Source of the DNA: Bradyrhizobium sp. NP1
GTDB taxonomy: Bacteria > Pseudomonadota > Alphaproteobacteria > Rhizobiales > Xanthobacteraceae
NCBI RefSeq assembly: GCF_030378205.1
Contig: NZ_CP127385.1
Span: forward strand, 5,124,001 to 5,188,000
Reading direction: 5' to 3'
DNA length: 64,000 nucleotides
Within the stretch, counting starts at the first letter, position 1; each line of letters begins with the position of its first letter. A program made the translations under genes and the position numbers. The notes beneath the pieces are model-generated. The model saw nothing but the letters and a program-made list of their open reading frames with translations. It was not told the DNA's origin and ran no database searches. Shown here piece after piece: positions 47,623-57,060 of this stretch.

Positions 47623-49259
47623 GCGTCCTCTCAGTCGACAACCTCGTCGTCAACCTCGGCCGCGATCCGGAGGCGACGCGCATCATCGACGGCGTGTCGC
47701 TTCAAGTCGGTGCCGGCGAGACGCTGTGCGTCGTCGGCGAGAGCGGCTCAGGCAAATCGGTGACGTCTCTGACGATCATGGGCCTGCTGCAGAAGAACGC
47801 GCTGGTGCCGACCTCGGGCAGCATCACACTGGTCGGCGAGGAGCTGCTCAAGGCAAGCGACCGCCGCCTGCGGCAATTGCGCGCCACCACCATGGCGATG
47901 ATCTTCCAGGAGCCGATGACGGCGCTCAATCCCGTCGTGCCGGTCGGCCGCCAGATCGACGAGGTGCTGCGCGCCCACACCACGCTCGACGCCCGCGCGC
48001 GGCGCCAGCGCATCCTCGCCATGATGGAGCAGGTGCGGCTGCCGGAAGTGGCGCGCATCTTCGCCGCCTACCCGCACCAGGTCTCGGGCGGCCAGCGCCA
48101 GCGCATCATGATCGCGATGGCGCTGGTGCTCGAACCGAAACTCCTGATCGCGGACGAGCCCACCACCGCGCTCGACGTCACCACGCAAAAGCAGATCCTC
48201 ACCCTGATCCGTGACCTGCAGCGCGATCACGGCACCGCGGTGCTGTTCATCACCCACGACATGGGCGTGGTCGCCGAGATTGCCGACCGCGTCGCCGTGA
48301 TGCGCGGCGGACGGCTGGTCGAGACCGGATCGCTCGATACGATCCTGCGCAATCCCGCGATGGAATATACCCGCAATCTGCTCTCGGCGGTGCCGAGCCT
48401 GGTGCCGCGCCCGCCGCGCGGCGAAACCAGCGAACCGATCGTGCTGGAGACGACCGAGCTCGGCAAGATCTATCGGGAACGCTCGATGTTCGGCCGGCAA
48501 CGGGAGGTCGCCGCGGCGAAAGACGTCACCCTCACCTTGCGCAAGGGCCGCACGCTCGGCATCGTCGGCGAAAGCGGCTCGGGCAAGTCGACGGTGGCAC
48601 GCTGCATCGTTCGCCTGATCGATCCGACCTCGGGCGGCATCCGGCTCGCGGGCCGCGAGATCTCCGACCTGTCGCGGCGGCTGTTGCAGCCGCACAGGAA
48701 GCGCATCCAGATCGTGTTCCAGGACCCCTATCGCTCGCTCAACCCGCGCGTCACGGTCGGCGAAAGCATCGCGGAAGGCCCGGTCAACTACGGCATGCCG
48801 CGCGCGCAGGCGCTCGATCGGGCGCGCGAGCTGCTCGAGCTGGTCGACCTGCCGCCGGATGCGGTGTCGCGCTATCCGCACCAGTTCTCCGGCGGCCAGC
48901 GCCAGCGCATCGCGATCGCGCGGGCGCTCGCGCTCGATCCCGACGTACTGGTTGCCGACGAAGCGGTCTCGGCGCTCGACGTGTCGGTGCAGGCGCAGGT
49001 CCTGGAACTGTTCGACGAAATCCAGACGCGGCTTGGCATCGCGCTCCTGTTCATCACCCATGACTTGAGGGTCGCAGCACAGATCTGCGATGACGTCGCG
49101 GTGATGCAGCATGGGCGTGTCGTCGAACAGGGGCCGGCCGCGGAAATCCTCACCCGACCGCGCGAGGCCTACACCCGCGCGCTGCTCGACGCCGCACCGG
49201 GGCGGGGCTGGGACTTCGCCAACTTTCGGCCGGTTTCCTCAGCGCAGATCGAGGCGTGA
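47619..49259 (+). CDS. Fused double ABC ATPase (DppD-DppF-like)
   Basis: A 546-residue protein containing both ATPases of a peptide importer in one chain. The first half has GESGSGKS (about 40-47), SGGQRQRI and LLIADEPTTALD. The second half repeats GESGSGKSTVA, FSGGQRQRIAIARAL and VLVADEAVSALD. Each half ends with the C-terminal helix typical of oligopeptide ATPases. It powers uptake through the two permeases. The frame continues upstream through the permease gene but the ATG at 47619 is clear. Confidence 0.95.
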   Translation: MSVLSVDNLVVNLGRDPEATRIIDGVSLQVGAGETLCVVGESGSGKSVTSLTIMGLLQKNALVPTSGSITLVGEELLKASDRRLRQLRATTMAMIFQEPMTALNPVVPVGRQIDEVLRAHTTLDARARRQRILAMMEQVRLPEVARIFAAYPHQVSGGQRQRIMIAMALVLEPKLLIADEPTTALDVTTQKQILTLIRDLQRDHGTAVLFITHDMGVVAEIADRVAVMRGGRLVETGSLDTILRNPAMEYTRNLLSAVPSLVPRPPRGETSEPIVLETTELGKIYRERSMFGRQREVAAAKDVTLTLRKGRTLGIVGESGSGKSTVARCIVRLIDPTSGGIRLAGREISDLSRRLLQPHRKRIQIVFQDPYRSLNPRVTVGESIAEGPVNYGMPRAQALDRARELLELVDLPPDAVSRYPHQFSGGQRQRIAIARALALDPDVLVADEAVSALDVSVQAQVLELFDEIQTRLGIALLFITHDLRVAAQICDDVAVMQHGRVVEQGPAAEILTRPREAYTRALLDAAPGRGWDFANFRPVSSAQIEA

Positions 49260-49396
49260 TTGTCATTGCGGCGCGGAATAATCCCTACGCCCAAAGGCGT
49301 ACGCCCATGTCTCATGCAAAACGGAATTGCTCCGATGCTTGCCTATCCCGCGCAAGCGCGCTTAACGTCGCGACAACATCGCGCGAGACCTGATTG

Positions 49397-50932
49397 ATGA
49401 CCCGCATCGCCGTCGGCGGATTTTTGCACGAGACCAACACCTTCGCACCGACGAAGGCGACCTATGACGACTTCGTGCATGGCGGCGGCTGGCCGTCGAT
49501 GACGACCGGCGCCGACGTGCTCAAGGTGATGCGCGACATCAATGTGGGGCTGGCCGGCTTCGTCGGCGCGGCGGAAGACAACGGCTGGGAGCTGGTCCCG
49601 ACCATCGCCTGCGGCGCCAGCCCCTGCGCCCATGTCACCCGCGACGCCTATGAACGCATCGTCAAGGTGATGATCGACGGCATCGCCGCGGCCGGTCCCC
49701 TCGACGCCGTCTACCTCGACCTGCACGGCGCCATGGTGACCGAGCATCTCGACGACGGCGAGGGCGAATTGCTCGCACGCGTGCGGAAAGCGATCGGCCG
49801 CGACCTGCCGCTGGTCGCAAGCCTCGACCTGCACGCCAATGTGACGCCCGAGATGGTCGCACATGCCGATGCGCTGATCGCCTACCGCACCTATCCCCAT
49901 GTCGATATGGCCGACACCGGCCGCGCCGCCGCGCGGCACCTCGCGCTGCTCCTGAAGACCAAGCAGCGCTTCGCCCGGGCGTTCCGGCAACTGCCGTTCC
50001 TGATTCCGATCAGCTGGCAGTGCACCAACGACGAGCCGACCCGAGCCATCTACCGGAAGCTTGCCGCGCTGGAGAGCGCGGCGGTGCCGACGCTGTCCTT
50101 TGCGCCGGGTTTTCCGGCCGCCGATTTCGAGCATTGCGCGCCGAGCGTGTTCGCCTATGGCAGGACGCAGGCCGACGCCGACGCGGCAGCCGACGCGATC
50201 GCAGCCCTGGTCGAAAGCCACGAGGACGATTTCGACGGCCCGATCTATTCGCCGGACGACGGCGTGCGCCACGCGATGGAGCTTTCGAAGACCGCGACCA
50301 AGCCGATCGTGATCGCCGACACCCAGGACAATCCGGGCGCCGGCGGCGATTCCGACACCACCGGCATGCTGCGCGCGCTGGTGCGCAACAAAGCGAGTCG
50401 CGCCGCGCATGGCGTGATCTTCGATCCGGCGTCAGCCCGCGCCGCCCATGAAGCCGGCGAAGGCGCAGCCGTCACGCTTTCGCTCGGCGGCAAGTCGGGT
50501 ATCCCGGGCGACGCGCCATATACGGAGAGCTTCGTCGTCGAAAAGCTGTCGGACGGAAAATTCGCCGCGCCCGGTCCCTACTATGGCGGCCGCGACATGG
50601 ACATGGGGCCGTCGGCGTGCCTGCGGATCGACGACGTCAGGGTCGTCGTCTCCTCGCACAAGGCGCAGCTTGCGGACCAGGCGATGTATCGTTATGTCGG
50701 CATCGAACCGACCGAACAGGCCATCCTGGTCAACAAGAGCTCGGTGCATTTCCGCGCCGATTTCGAGCCGATCGCCGCAAAACTTTTGATCTGCGCCGCG
50801 CCCGGCGCGATGCCGGCCGACACCGCGGCGCTGCCGTGGACGCGGCTGCGCCCGGGCATCCGCATCAAGCCGAACGGACCCGCCTTCGCCCCGCCTGCCC
50901 GATCCCGCCCCTCCTCTTCTGCAACCGGATAA
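49397..50932 (+). CDS. M81-family metallopeptidase (MlrC-like)
   Basis: A 511-residue member of the M81 / microcystinase C family. GGFLHETNTF begins the N-terminal domain; metal ligands are expected in LDLHGAMVTE, SLDLHANV and YRTYPHVDM. ADTQDNPGAGGDSDTTG marks the second domain. MlrC in Sphingomonas degrades the linearised products of microcystin; most homologues act on unknown peptides or amides. It follows the importer genes by 137 bp and precedes the next hydrolase by 5 bp. Confidence 0.92.
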   Translation: MTRIAVGGFLHETNTFAPTKATYDDFVHGGGWPSMTTGADVLKVMRDINVGLAGFVGAAEDNGWELVPTIACGASPCAHVTRDAYERIVKVMIDGIAAAGPLDAVYLDLHGAMVTEHLDDGEGELLARVRKAIGRDLPLVASLDLHANVTPEMVAHADALIAYRTYPHVDMADTGRAAARHLALLLKTKQRFARAFRQLPFLIPISWQCTNDEPTRAIYRKLAALESAAVPTLSFAPGFPAADFEHCAPSVFAYGRTQADADAAADAIAALVESHEDDFDGPIYSPDDGVRHAMELSKTATKPIVIADTQDNPGAGGDSDTTGMLRALVRNKASRAAHGVIFDPASARAAHEAGEGAAVTLSLGGKSGIPGDAPYTESFVVEKLSDGKFAAPGPYYGGRDMDMGPSACLRIDDVRVVVSSHKAQLADQAMYRYVGIEPTEQAILVNKSSVHFRADFEPIAAKLLICAAPGAMPADTAALPWTRLRPGIRIKPNGPAFAPPARSRPSSSATG

Positions 50933-50937
50933 CAACC

Positions 50938-52110
50938 ATGCCAACGATCGAAAGCATCGAACGCTTCGCCGACGAGCTCACCGCGATTCGGCGCGACCTG
51001 CACGCCCATCCCGAGATCGGCTTCGAGGAGGTGCGCACCTCGGGGATCGTCGCCGAGAAGCTCACGCAATGGGGCATCGAGGTCCATCGCGGCCTGGGCG
51101 GCACCGGCGTGGTTGGCGTGCTCAAGGGCCAGGGCAATGGCGACAAGCGCATCGGGCTTCGCGCCGACATGGACGCGCTGCCGATCGAGGAGAACACCAA
51201 CCTGAAATGGCGCTCCACCATTCCCGGCCGCTTCCACGGCTGCGGCCATGACGGCCACACCACGATGCTGCTGGGCACCGCGCGCTATCTGGCGGAGACG
51301 CGCAACTTCGACGGCACCGTGCATTTCATCTTCCAACCGGCGGAAGAAGGCCTTGGCGGCGCGCGCGCCATGATCAAGGACGGGCTGTTCGAGAAATTCC
51401 CCTGCGACGAGATCTACGGCCTGCACAACGCGCCCGACCTCAACCATGGCGAGATCGCGATCCTGCCGGGCCCGGCAATGGCGGGGGCCGATTTCTTCGA
51501 TATCACCATCAACGGCTACGGCGCCCATGGCGCGATGCCCGAGCGCTCCAAGGACGCGGTGGTGATCGCGACCACGCTGGCGCAGGCGTTGCAGACCATC
51601 GTCAGCCGCAACGTCGATCCGCTGCAGGCCGCGGTGGTGTCGATCACCCAGATCCACGCCGGCTCGGCCTATAACGTGATTCCGGGCGAGGCGAAGCTGT
51701 GCGGCACGGTGCGCGCCTTCTCCGACGAGGTGCGCGCGCTGATCCGCCAGCGCATGCGCGCGATCTGCGCCGGCGTCGCCGCCGCGCACGAGGTCGAGAT
51801 CATAGCCGACATCCGCGACACCTTCAGCGTGCTGGTCAACGAGGAGGAGCAGTCCCGCGTCGTCGCCGACGTCGCGCGCACCGTGGTCGATCCCGCCAAG
51901 GTGATGGTGCGGCCGCAGCCGAAGATGGGCAGCGAGGATTTCGCCGACATGACCCAGAAGGTGCCCGGCGCCTATTTCTGGATCGGCCATGACGGCTCGG
52001 TGCCACTGCATAACCCAGGTTACGTGCTCGACGACAAGATCCTGCCGATCGGCGCCAGCATGTTCGCCCGCATCATCGAAACCCGTATGCCGGCAAACTC
52101 CCATGCATAA
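50938..52110 (+). CDS. M20D amidohydrolase (hippurate hydrolase / N-acyl amino acid deacylase type)
   Basis: A 390-residue zinc or cobalt amidohydrolase. RRDLHAHPEIGFEE is the N-terminal signature, RADMDALP carries a metal-binding Asp, HGCGHDGHTT a Cys and His pair, FQPAEEG the catalytic Glu pair, YGAHGAMPE the dimerisation His and HNPGY the last His ligand. Such enzymes remove acyl groups from N-acyl amino acids. It starts 5 bp after the M81 gene and overlaps the amidase gene by 8 bp. Confidence 0.95.
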   Translation: MPTIESIERFADELTAIRRDLHAHPEIGFEEVRTSGIVAEKLTQWGIEVHRGLGGTGVVGVLKGQGNGDKRIGLRADMDALPIEENTNLKWRSTIPGRFHGCGHDGHTTMLLGTARYLAETRNFDGTVHFIFQPAEEGLGGARAMIKDGLFEKFPCDEIYGLHNAPDLNHGEIAILPGPAMAGADFFDITINGYGAHGAMPERSKDAVVIATTLAQALQTIVSRNVDPLQAAVVSITQIHAGSAYNVIPGEAKLCGTVRAFSDEVRALIRQRMRAICAGVAAAHEVEIIADIRDTFSVLVNEEEQSRVVADVARTVVDPAKVMVRPQPKMGSEDFADMTQKVPGAYFWIGHDGSVPLHNPGYVLDDKILPIGASMFARIIETRMPANSHA

Positions 52111-53524
52111 GCCCACCGCTCACGACGCCGTCACCTCGCTTCACGATCTTTCCGCAGGCGACCTGATCGCGGGCTATCGCGCCAGGCAGTTTTCGCCGTC
52201 GGAAGTGCTGGAAGAAGTGCTCGCGCTGGTCGCGGCATGGGAGCCGCACATCAAGGCGCTCTATCTGTTCGATCCCGATGCCGCCCGCGCGGTGGCGAAG
52301 GCCTCGACCGAGCGCTGGCAGAAGGGCGAGCCGAGCGGCATGCTCGACGGCGTCCCCGCCACCATCAAGGACAATATCGCCACCAAGGGCCAGCCGGTGC
52401 CGCTCGGCACCGCGAGCCTGCCGCTGGTTCCCGCGGCGGTCGATGCGCCGCCGGCGGCGCGTCTGCGCGAAGCCGGCGCCGTGATCTTCAGCAAGACCAC
52501 GATGCCCGATTACGGCATGCTGTCGTCGGGGCTTTCCAGCTTCCATCCGCTGACGCGCAATCCGTGGGATCTGGCCAAGAACCCCGGCGGGTCCAGCGCC
52601 GGCGCGGGTGCCGCCGGCGCGGCGGGCTACGGTCCGCTGCATCTCGGCACCGACATCGGCGGCTCGGTGCGGCTGCCGGCTACCTGGTGCGGCCTGGTTG
52701 CGCTGAAGCCGAGCCTCGGGCGCGTTCCGATCGATCCGCCCTATGTCGGCCGCGTCGCCGGACCGATGACCCGCACCGTCGACGACGCCGCGCTGATGAT
52801 GAGCGTGCTGTCGAAGCCCGACCGGCGCGACGGCATGAGCCTGCCGCCCAACGACATCAACTGGAAGGTGGTGGAGAAATCGCCGCGCAAGCTCAGGCTG
52901 GGCCTCATGCTGAATGCCGGCGTCGGCCAGGCGCTGGAGAAGCCGGTGCGCGATACCGTGGTCAAGGCCGCCAAGGCCTTCGAGCAGGCCGGCGCCGTCA
53001 TCACCGAGGTCGACGGCATCATGACCCGGGAAATCCTCGACGGGCTCGACAATTTCTGGCGCGCGCGGATGTGGGACGAGCTGTCGAAGCTCTCGCCCGA
53101 ACAGCGCGCCAAGACACTGCCCTATATCTACAAATGGGGCGAGCGCGGCGCGAAGCTGTCGGGCGTCGACGTGATCAGGGGCTTCAACGCCACCATGGCG
53201 ATCCGCGCAGCAGCCGCAAAGCTGTTCTCCGACCTCGACTACGTGATCTCGCCGGTGTCGCCGGTGGTGAATTTCCCGGCCGAGTTCGCCGCCCCGATCA
53301 ACGATCCGGACAAGCCGTTCGAGCACATCTGCTACACCGTGCCGTGGAACATGGCGGAGAACCCGGCGCTGTCGATCAATGGCGGCTATGACGACAAGGG
53401 CTTTCCGATCGGCGTACAGATCATCGGCCGCCGCTTCGACGATCTCGGCGTGCTCGGCATGGCCAAGGCGTTCGAGGGCCTGCGCGGCGCGCAACGGCCT
53501 TGGCCGAAGCCGCCGAAGAAGTGA
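52103..53524 (+). CDS. Amidase-signature amidase
   Basis: A 473-residue amidase with the Ser-cisSer-Lys triad: Lys in ATIKDNI (about 89), the cis-Ser in NPGGSSAGAGA and the nucleophile Ser in TDIGGSVRLPA. KPSLGRVP and the C-terminal PLSINGG-like NPALSINGGYDDKGFPIGVQ are typical. It cleaves amides to acids and ammonia or amine. The start lies inside the M20D gene, so the two enzymes are coupled. Substrate unknown. Confidence 0.94.
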   Translation: MHKPTAHDAVTSLHDLSAGDLIAGYRARQFSPSEVLEEVLALVAAWEPHIKALYLFDPDAARAVAKASTERWQKGEPSGMLDGVPATIKDNIATKGQPVPLGTASLPLVPAAVDAPPAARLREAGAVIFSKTTMPDYGMLSSGLSSFHPLTRNPWDLAKNPGGSSAGAGAAGAAGYGPLHLGTDIGGSVRLPATWCGLVALKPSLGRVPIDPPYVGRVAGPMTRTVDDAALMMSVLSKPDRRDGMSLPPNDINWKVVEKSPRKLRLGLMLNAGVGQALEKPVRDTVVKAAKAFEQAGAVITEVDGIMTREILDGLDNFWRARMWDELSKLSPEQRAKTLPYIYKWGERGAKLSGVDVIRGFNATMAIRAAAAKLFSDLDYVISPVSPVVNFPAEFAAPINDPDKPFEHICYTVPWNMAENPALSINGGYDDKGFPIGVQIIGRRFDDLGVLGMAKAFEGLRGAQRPWPKPPKK

Positions 53525-53527
53525 CCT

Positions 53528-53652
53528 AGGTCATTCCGGGGCGGCACGAAGTGTCGAACCCCGGAATCTGGTGCCACGATCTGTTGATCGAGATTCCCCG
53601 GTGCGCAATTGCGCACCTGTGGTCTGCGCCTTGCGGCGCATCCCGCAATGAC
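53528..53652. repeat. Dispersed palindromic repeat (TCATTCCGGGGCG type), copy 1
   Basis: The segment begins GGTCATTCCGGGGCGGC and contains GAACCCCGGAATCTG and CGAGATTCCCCGG, ending TCCCGCAATGACGG. These pieces are mutually complementary, so it folds into nested hairpins. A second copy at 54590-54670 lies on the other side of the enoyl-CoA hydratase gene. Confidence 0.7.
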
Positions 53653-53688
53653 GGTCCAACTCAAACAGGAAACCACAGGGAGGGACCC

Positions 53689-54579
53689 ATGGCCTATGAA
53701 ACCATCACCTGCGAGCTCTCCGAGCAGATCCTCACCATCACGCTGAACCGCCCCGACAAGCTCAACGCCTTCAACGCCGCCATGCAGCGCGAGCTGATCG
53801 AGGCGTTCGATGCGGCCGACAAGGACGACAACGTCCGCGCCATCATCGTCACCGGCGCGGGCCGCGCCTTCTGCGCCGGCGCCGACCTCTCCTCCGGCGC
53901 CGACACCTTCGACCGCGACGCAAGGCGCGGGCCGGTCAAGCGGCTCGCGAGCGGCAAGGTCGACTACAGCGACCCCAACGTGCGCGACGGCGGCGGCCAA
54001 GTCACGCTGCGCATCTTCAAATGCCTAAAGCCGGTGATCGCGGCGGTGAACGGGCCTGCGGTCGGCATCGGCGTCACCATGCAGCTTGCCATGGATATCC
54101 GCATCGCCAGCGAAGCCGCGCGCTTCGGCTTCGTGTTCTCCCAGCGCGGCATCGTGCCGGAAGCGGCCTCGAGCTGGTTCCTGCCGCGCATCGTCGGCAT
54201 CTCCCAGGCCCTGGAGTGGTGCTACACAGGGCGCGTGTTCCCGGCGCAGGAAGCGCTCGCGGGACGCCTCGTCAGCCGCGTGGTGCCGCCGGACCAATTG
54301 CTGCCGACCGCCCGCGCACTGGCAAAGGAGATCGCCGAGAAGACCGCACCGGTGTCGGTCGCGCTGATCCGGCAGATGATGTGGCGCATGCTCGGGGCCG
54401 ACGACCCGATGGAAGCGCACAAGGTCGACAGCCGCGGCATCTACACCCGCGGCCGATCGGAAGACGTCAAGGAAGGCGTGATGGCATTCCTCGAGAAACG
54501 CCCCGCGGCGTTCAGGAACAAGGTCTCGTCGGACATGCCGGATTATTTCCCGTGGTGGGATGAACGCGGGTATCGGTGA
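53689..54579 (+). CDS. Enoyl-CoA hydratase / isomerase family protein
   Basis: A 296-residue crotonase-fold protein. LNRPDKLNAFN, then GAGRAFCAGADLSS forms part of the oxyanion hole, NGPAVGIGVTMQLA the second part and RGIVPEAASSWFLP the catalytic Glu region. The C-terminal helices (EGVMAFLEKRPAAFRNK) suit trimerisation. The ATG at 53689 has GGGAGGGA upstream. It would act on an acyl-CoA in beta-oxidation or aromatic catabolism. It is flanked by two copies of a dispersed repeat. Confidence 0.92.
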   Translation: MAYETITCELSEQILTITLNRPDKLNAFNAAMQRELIEAFDAADKDDNVRAIIVTGAGRAFCAGADLSSGADTFDRDARRGPVKRLASGKVDYSDPNVRDGGGQVTLRIFKCLKPVIAAVNGPAVGIGVTMQLAMDIRIASEAARFGFVFSQRGIVPEAASSWFLPRIVGISQALEWCYTGRVFPAQEALAGRLVSRVVPPDQLLPTARALAKEIAEKTAPVSVALIRQMMWRMLGADDPMEAHKVDSRGIYTRGRSEDVKEGVMAFLEKRPAAFRNKVSSDMPDYFPWWDERGYR

Positions 54580-54589
54580 CCGCGAAGCG

Positions 54590-54670
54590 GTCATTCCGGG
54601 GCGATGCAAAGCATCGAACCCGGAATCTCGAGGTTCCGGGTCTGGTGCTTGCGCACCATCCCGGAACGAC
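54590..54670. repeat. Dispersed palindromic repeat, copy 2
   Basis: GGTCATTCCGGGGCGATGC, then CGAACCCGGAATCTCGAGG and TTCCGGGTCTGG, ending CCATCCCGGAACGACG. It has the same architecture as 53528-53652 and forms a hairpin around CTCGAG. It lies between the convergent hydratase and oxidoreductase genes. Confidence 0.72.
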
Positions 54671-54675
54671 GACAG

Positions 54676-55653
54676 CTATCCCATCATCAGCGCCACGCGG
54701 CCGATCGCCTTGCGCTCGATCAGGAGCCGCATCGCGGCCGCGTAGTCTGCAAGCGGCAGGCGGTGCGAGATGTTGGGGCGCACCTTCCCTTCTTCCGCCC
54801 ATGCGAGCAGCGCATTCAATCGCGCCTCTCCCAGCGCCGGGTCCCTGCGCGCGGCTTCGCCGGCGCGGACACCGAGGACGGCCGCGCCCTTGATCAGCAG
54901 CAGGTTGGTGCGCGCCACGCCGATGCCGCCGGTGAAGCCGATCACCAGCAGCCGCGCGCCCCAGGCGATGCAGCGCAGGCTGTTCTCGAAAATCTCCCCG
55001 CCCACGGGATCGAACACCACGTCGGCGCCGCGGCCCTCGGTGATGCGCTTGACCGCGTCGCGGAACGGCTCGCGCGCATAGAGCACGAGGTGGTCGGCGC
55101 CCTTGGCCTTGGCCACGCTAAGCTTTTCCTCGGACGAAGCGGCGGCGATCACGGTCGCGCCGAGGAGCTTGCCGATCTCGACCGCGGCCAAGCCCACGCC
55201 GCCGCCGGCGCCATGCACCAGCAGCACTTCGCTCGATTTGAGCTGGCCGCGATCGACAAGGGCATGATGGGCCGTGCCGTGCGCGGCGAGGAAGGTGGCC
55301 CCTTCCGCATAGTCGAAGGTCGACGGCAGCGGCGTGAGTTGCGCGGGCGCCACCACAACCTCGCTGGCGTAAGCGCCGTGGCGCATCTTGACCATGACGC
55401 GATCGCCAACAGCAACGCTCTGTACGCCTTCGCCGATCTCGATCACGTCGCCGGCAGCTTCCATCCCCGGCGTGAACGGCAGCTCGGGCTTGAGCTGGTA
55501 TTCGCCCGCCGCCATCAGGATGTCAGGGAAATTGATGCCGGCGGCGCGCACCGCAATACGCACCTGCCCCGGCGCCGGCGGCGACGACGAAAACTCCTCC
55601 AGCCGCAGTGCTTCCGGCGGCCCAAGCGCGCGGCAGACGACCGCTCTCGGCAT
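54676..55653 (-). CDS. NADPH:quinone oxidoreductase family protein
   Basis: A 325-residue medium-chain dehydrogenase/reductase without zinc ligands. AAGINFPDILMAAGEYQ, PFTPGMEAAGDV, LVHGAGGGVGLAAVEIGK for the nucleotide-binding fold, and ADVVFDPVGG are typical of the QOR group. It likely reduces quinones or enones using NADPH. Its start ATG overlaps the stop of the upstream isomerase-like gene (TAATG). Confidence 0.9.
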   Translation of the reverse strand: MPRAVVCRALGPPEALRLEEFSSSPPAPGQVRIAVRAAGINFPDILMAAGEYQLKPELPFTPGMEAAGDVIEIGEGVQSVAVGDRVMVKMRHGAYASEVVVAPAQLTPLPSTFDYAEGATFLAAHGTAHHALVDRGQLKSSEVLLVHGAGGGVGLAAVEIGKLLGATVIAAASSEEKLSVAKAKGADHLVLYAREPFRDAVKRITEGRGADVVFDPVGGEIFENSLRCIAWGARLLVIGFTGGIGVARTNLLLIKGAAVLGVRAGEAARRDPALGEARLNALLAWAEEGKVRPNISHRLPLADYAAAMRLLIERKAIGRVALMMG

Positions 55654-56261
55654 TAAGCGGCACGCTCCTTGCTGCGTGCCAACGCCCCGCGGATCAGCGG
55701 CAGGCGGTCATTGCCGAAGTACATGTCGGTCTTGTTCACGAAGATGGTCGGCGAGCCGAAGCCGCCGCGCGCCATCACTTCGTCGGTGTTGGCCTTGAGC
55801 TGGTCCTTGATCGCCTGCTGACCGATGCCGTCGAAGAATTTCTTGGGATCGACGCCGACCTTCTCGCAAATGCCGGCCAATACCGCGTCCTGCGAGATGT
55901 CCTTGTCGTCGCCCCAATAGGCCTCGAATACGGCGCGCGCGAATGGCACCATCTCCTTGCCCAAGAGGATGCAGCCACGCATCGCCTTGACGCTGTTCAC
56001 GGGAAACACTGATGGCGGCATCTTGATGGCAAGCCCGGCCGAGCGCGCCCAGTCGCCGAGGTCCTTGAGCATATAGCGCTGCTTCAGCGGCACCGGCGTT
56101 TCGCGCGAAGCATAAACGCTGGGGTTGACGGTGTTGAAGATGCCGCCGACCAGGATCGGCCGCCACGAAATCTCTTCCCCGAATTCCTTCGCGAGCGGCT
56201 GGATGTTGTGGAACGCGAGATAGGTCCATGGGCTGGAGCAATCGAAGAAGAACTCGATCAT
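55653..56261 (-). CDS. DsbA-family 2-hydroxychromene-2-carboxylate isomerase-like protein
   Basis: A 202-residue kappa-GST / HCCA isomerase-type protein. IEFFFDCSSPWTYLAFHNI has Ser at the expected glutathione-binding site, RPILVGGIFNTVN and VFPVNSVKAMRG follow, and GGFGSPTIFVNKTDMYFGND closes the thioredoxin-like domain. It catalyses a glutathione-dependent isomerisation in aromatic degradation, or a related reaction. The ATG at 56261 has AAGGAAAG upstream. It is translationally coupled to the quinone oxidoreductase gene. Confidence 0.9.
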   Translation of the reverse strand: MIEFFFDCSSPWTYLAFHNIQPLAKEFGEEISWRPILVGGIFNTVNPSVYASRETPVPLKQRYMLKDLGDWARSAGLAIKMPPSVFPVNSVKAMRGCILLGKEMVPFARAVFEAYWGDDKDISQDAVLAGICEKVGVDPKKFFDGIGQQAIKDQLKANTDEVMARGGFGSPTIFVNKTDMYFGNDRLPLIRGALARSKERAA

Positions 56262-56320
56262 GGGGGCTTTCCTTTGGTTGCCTCGTTGCACGCGTGTCTC
56301 GGCGCGCCGCTGTCTTGCTC

Positions 56321-56345
56321 CCTCTCCCCGCCTGCGGGGGAGAGG
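56321..56345. repeat. Palindrome CCTCTCCCC-GGGGAGAGG
   Basis: CCTCTCCCC and GGGGAGAGG flank GCCTGCG. Relatives occur at 58853-58980, 61955-62062 and 63050-63150, always between genes. Confidence 0.7.
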
Positions 56346-56355
56346 TTAGAAAAAG

Positions 56356-57060
56356 TCACTTCTTCTCCACGAGCTCCTTCGCCCGCTCGCCGAACATGTT
56401 GCGCCGTTCTTCCTCGGTGAACGGCTCCTTGACGAACTTGCCGATCGCGAGCCCCGCCTGCACCTGCGGCCGGGCGCGCACCGCGGCGTACCACCGCTTG
56501 ACGTTGGGGTAGTCATCGAGCGTAAAGCCCTGCGCCTTGTGGGTCATGGTCCAGGGGAAACAGGCGATGTCGGCGATCGAATAGTCGGAGCCTGCGACGT
56601 AAGCGCCGGTCTTGCCGAGCTGGCGGTCGAGCACGCTATAGAGCCGCGCCGCTTCGCTGCGGTAGCGCTCGATCGCGTAAGGAATCTGCTCCGGCGCATA
56701 GAGCGCGAAATGGCCGTGCTGGCCGAGCATTGGCCCCAGGCCCCCCATCTGCCACATCACCCATTGGATGGCTTTCGAGCGGCCGCGCAGATCGGAAGCC
56801 AGGAAGCGACCGGTCTTTTCGGCGAGGTAGATCAGGATCGCCCCGGTCTCGAACACCGAAAACGGCGCGCCGCCATCCGACGGCGCGTGATCGACGATCG
56901 CAGGGATCCGGTTATTGGGGCTCACCGCCAGGAATTCGGGACGAAATTGCTCGCCGGCGCGGATATTGACGGGAATGACCTGATAGGGAATCCCGAGTTC
57001 CTCGAGCATGATCGAGATTTTCCAGCCGTTCGGCGTCGGCGCATAATGGAGGTCGATCAT
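56356..57060 (-). CDS. YfcG-like glutathione S-transferase / disulfide-bond oxidoreductase
   Basis: A 234-residue GST of the Nu/YfcG type. IDLHYAPTPNGWKISIMLEE has the TPNG-K site in place of a catalytic Cys, Ser or Tyr. FRPEFLAVSPNNRIPAIVDH, ETGAILIYLAEKTGRF, QWVMWQMGGLGPMLGQHGHF and SIADIACFPW match E. coli YfcG closely. YfcG reduces disulfides with glutathione. Two adjacent ATGs (57063 and 57060) follow CAGGAA; I use the second. The frame continues upstream to 57444 across the divergent methionine synthase gene, which is not real coding. Confidence 0.92.
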   Translation of the reverse strand: MIDLHYAPTPNGWKISIMLEELGIPYQVIPVNIRAGEQFRPEFLAVSPNNRIPAIVDHAPSDGGAPFSVFETGAILIYLAEKTGRFLASDLRGRSKAIQWVMWQMGGLGPMLGQHGHFALYAPEQIPYAIERYRSEAARLYSVLDRQLGKTGAYVAGSDYSIADIACFPWTMTHKAQGFTLDDYPNVKRWYAAVRARPQVQAGLAIGKFVKEPFTEEERRNMFGERAKELVEKK

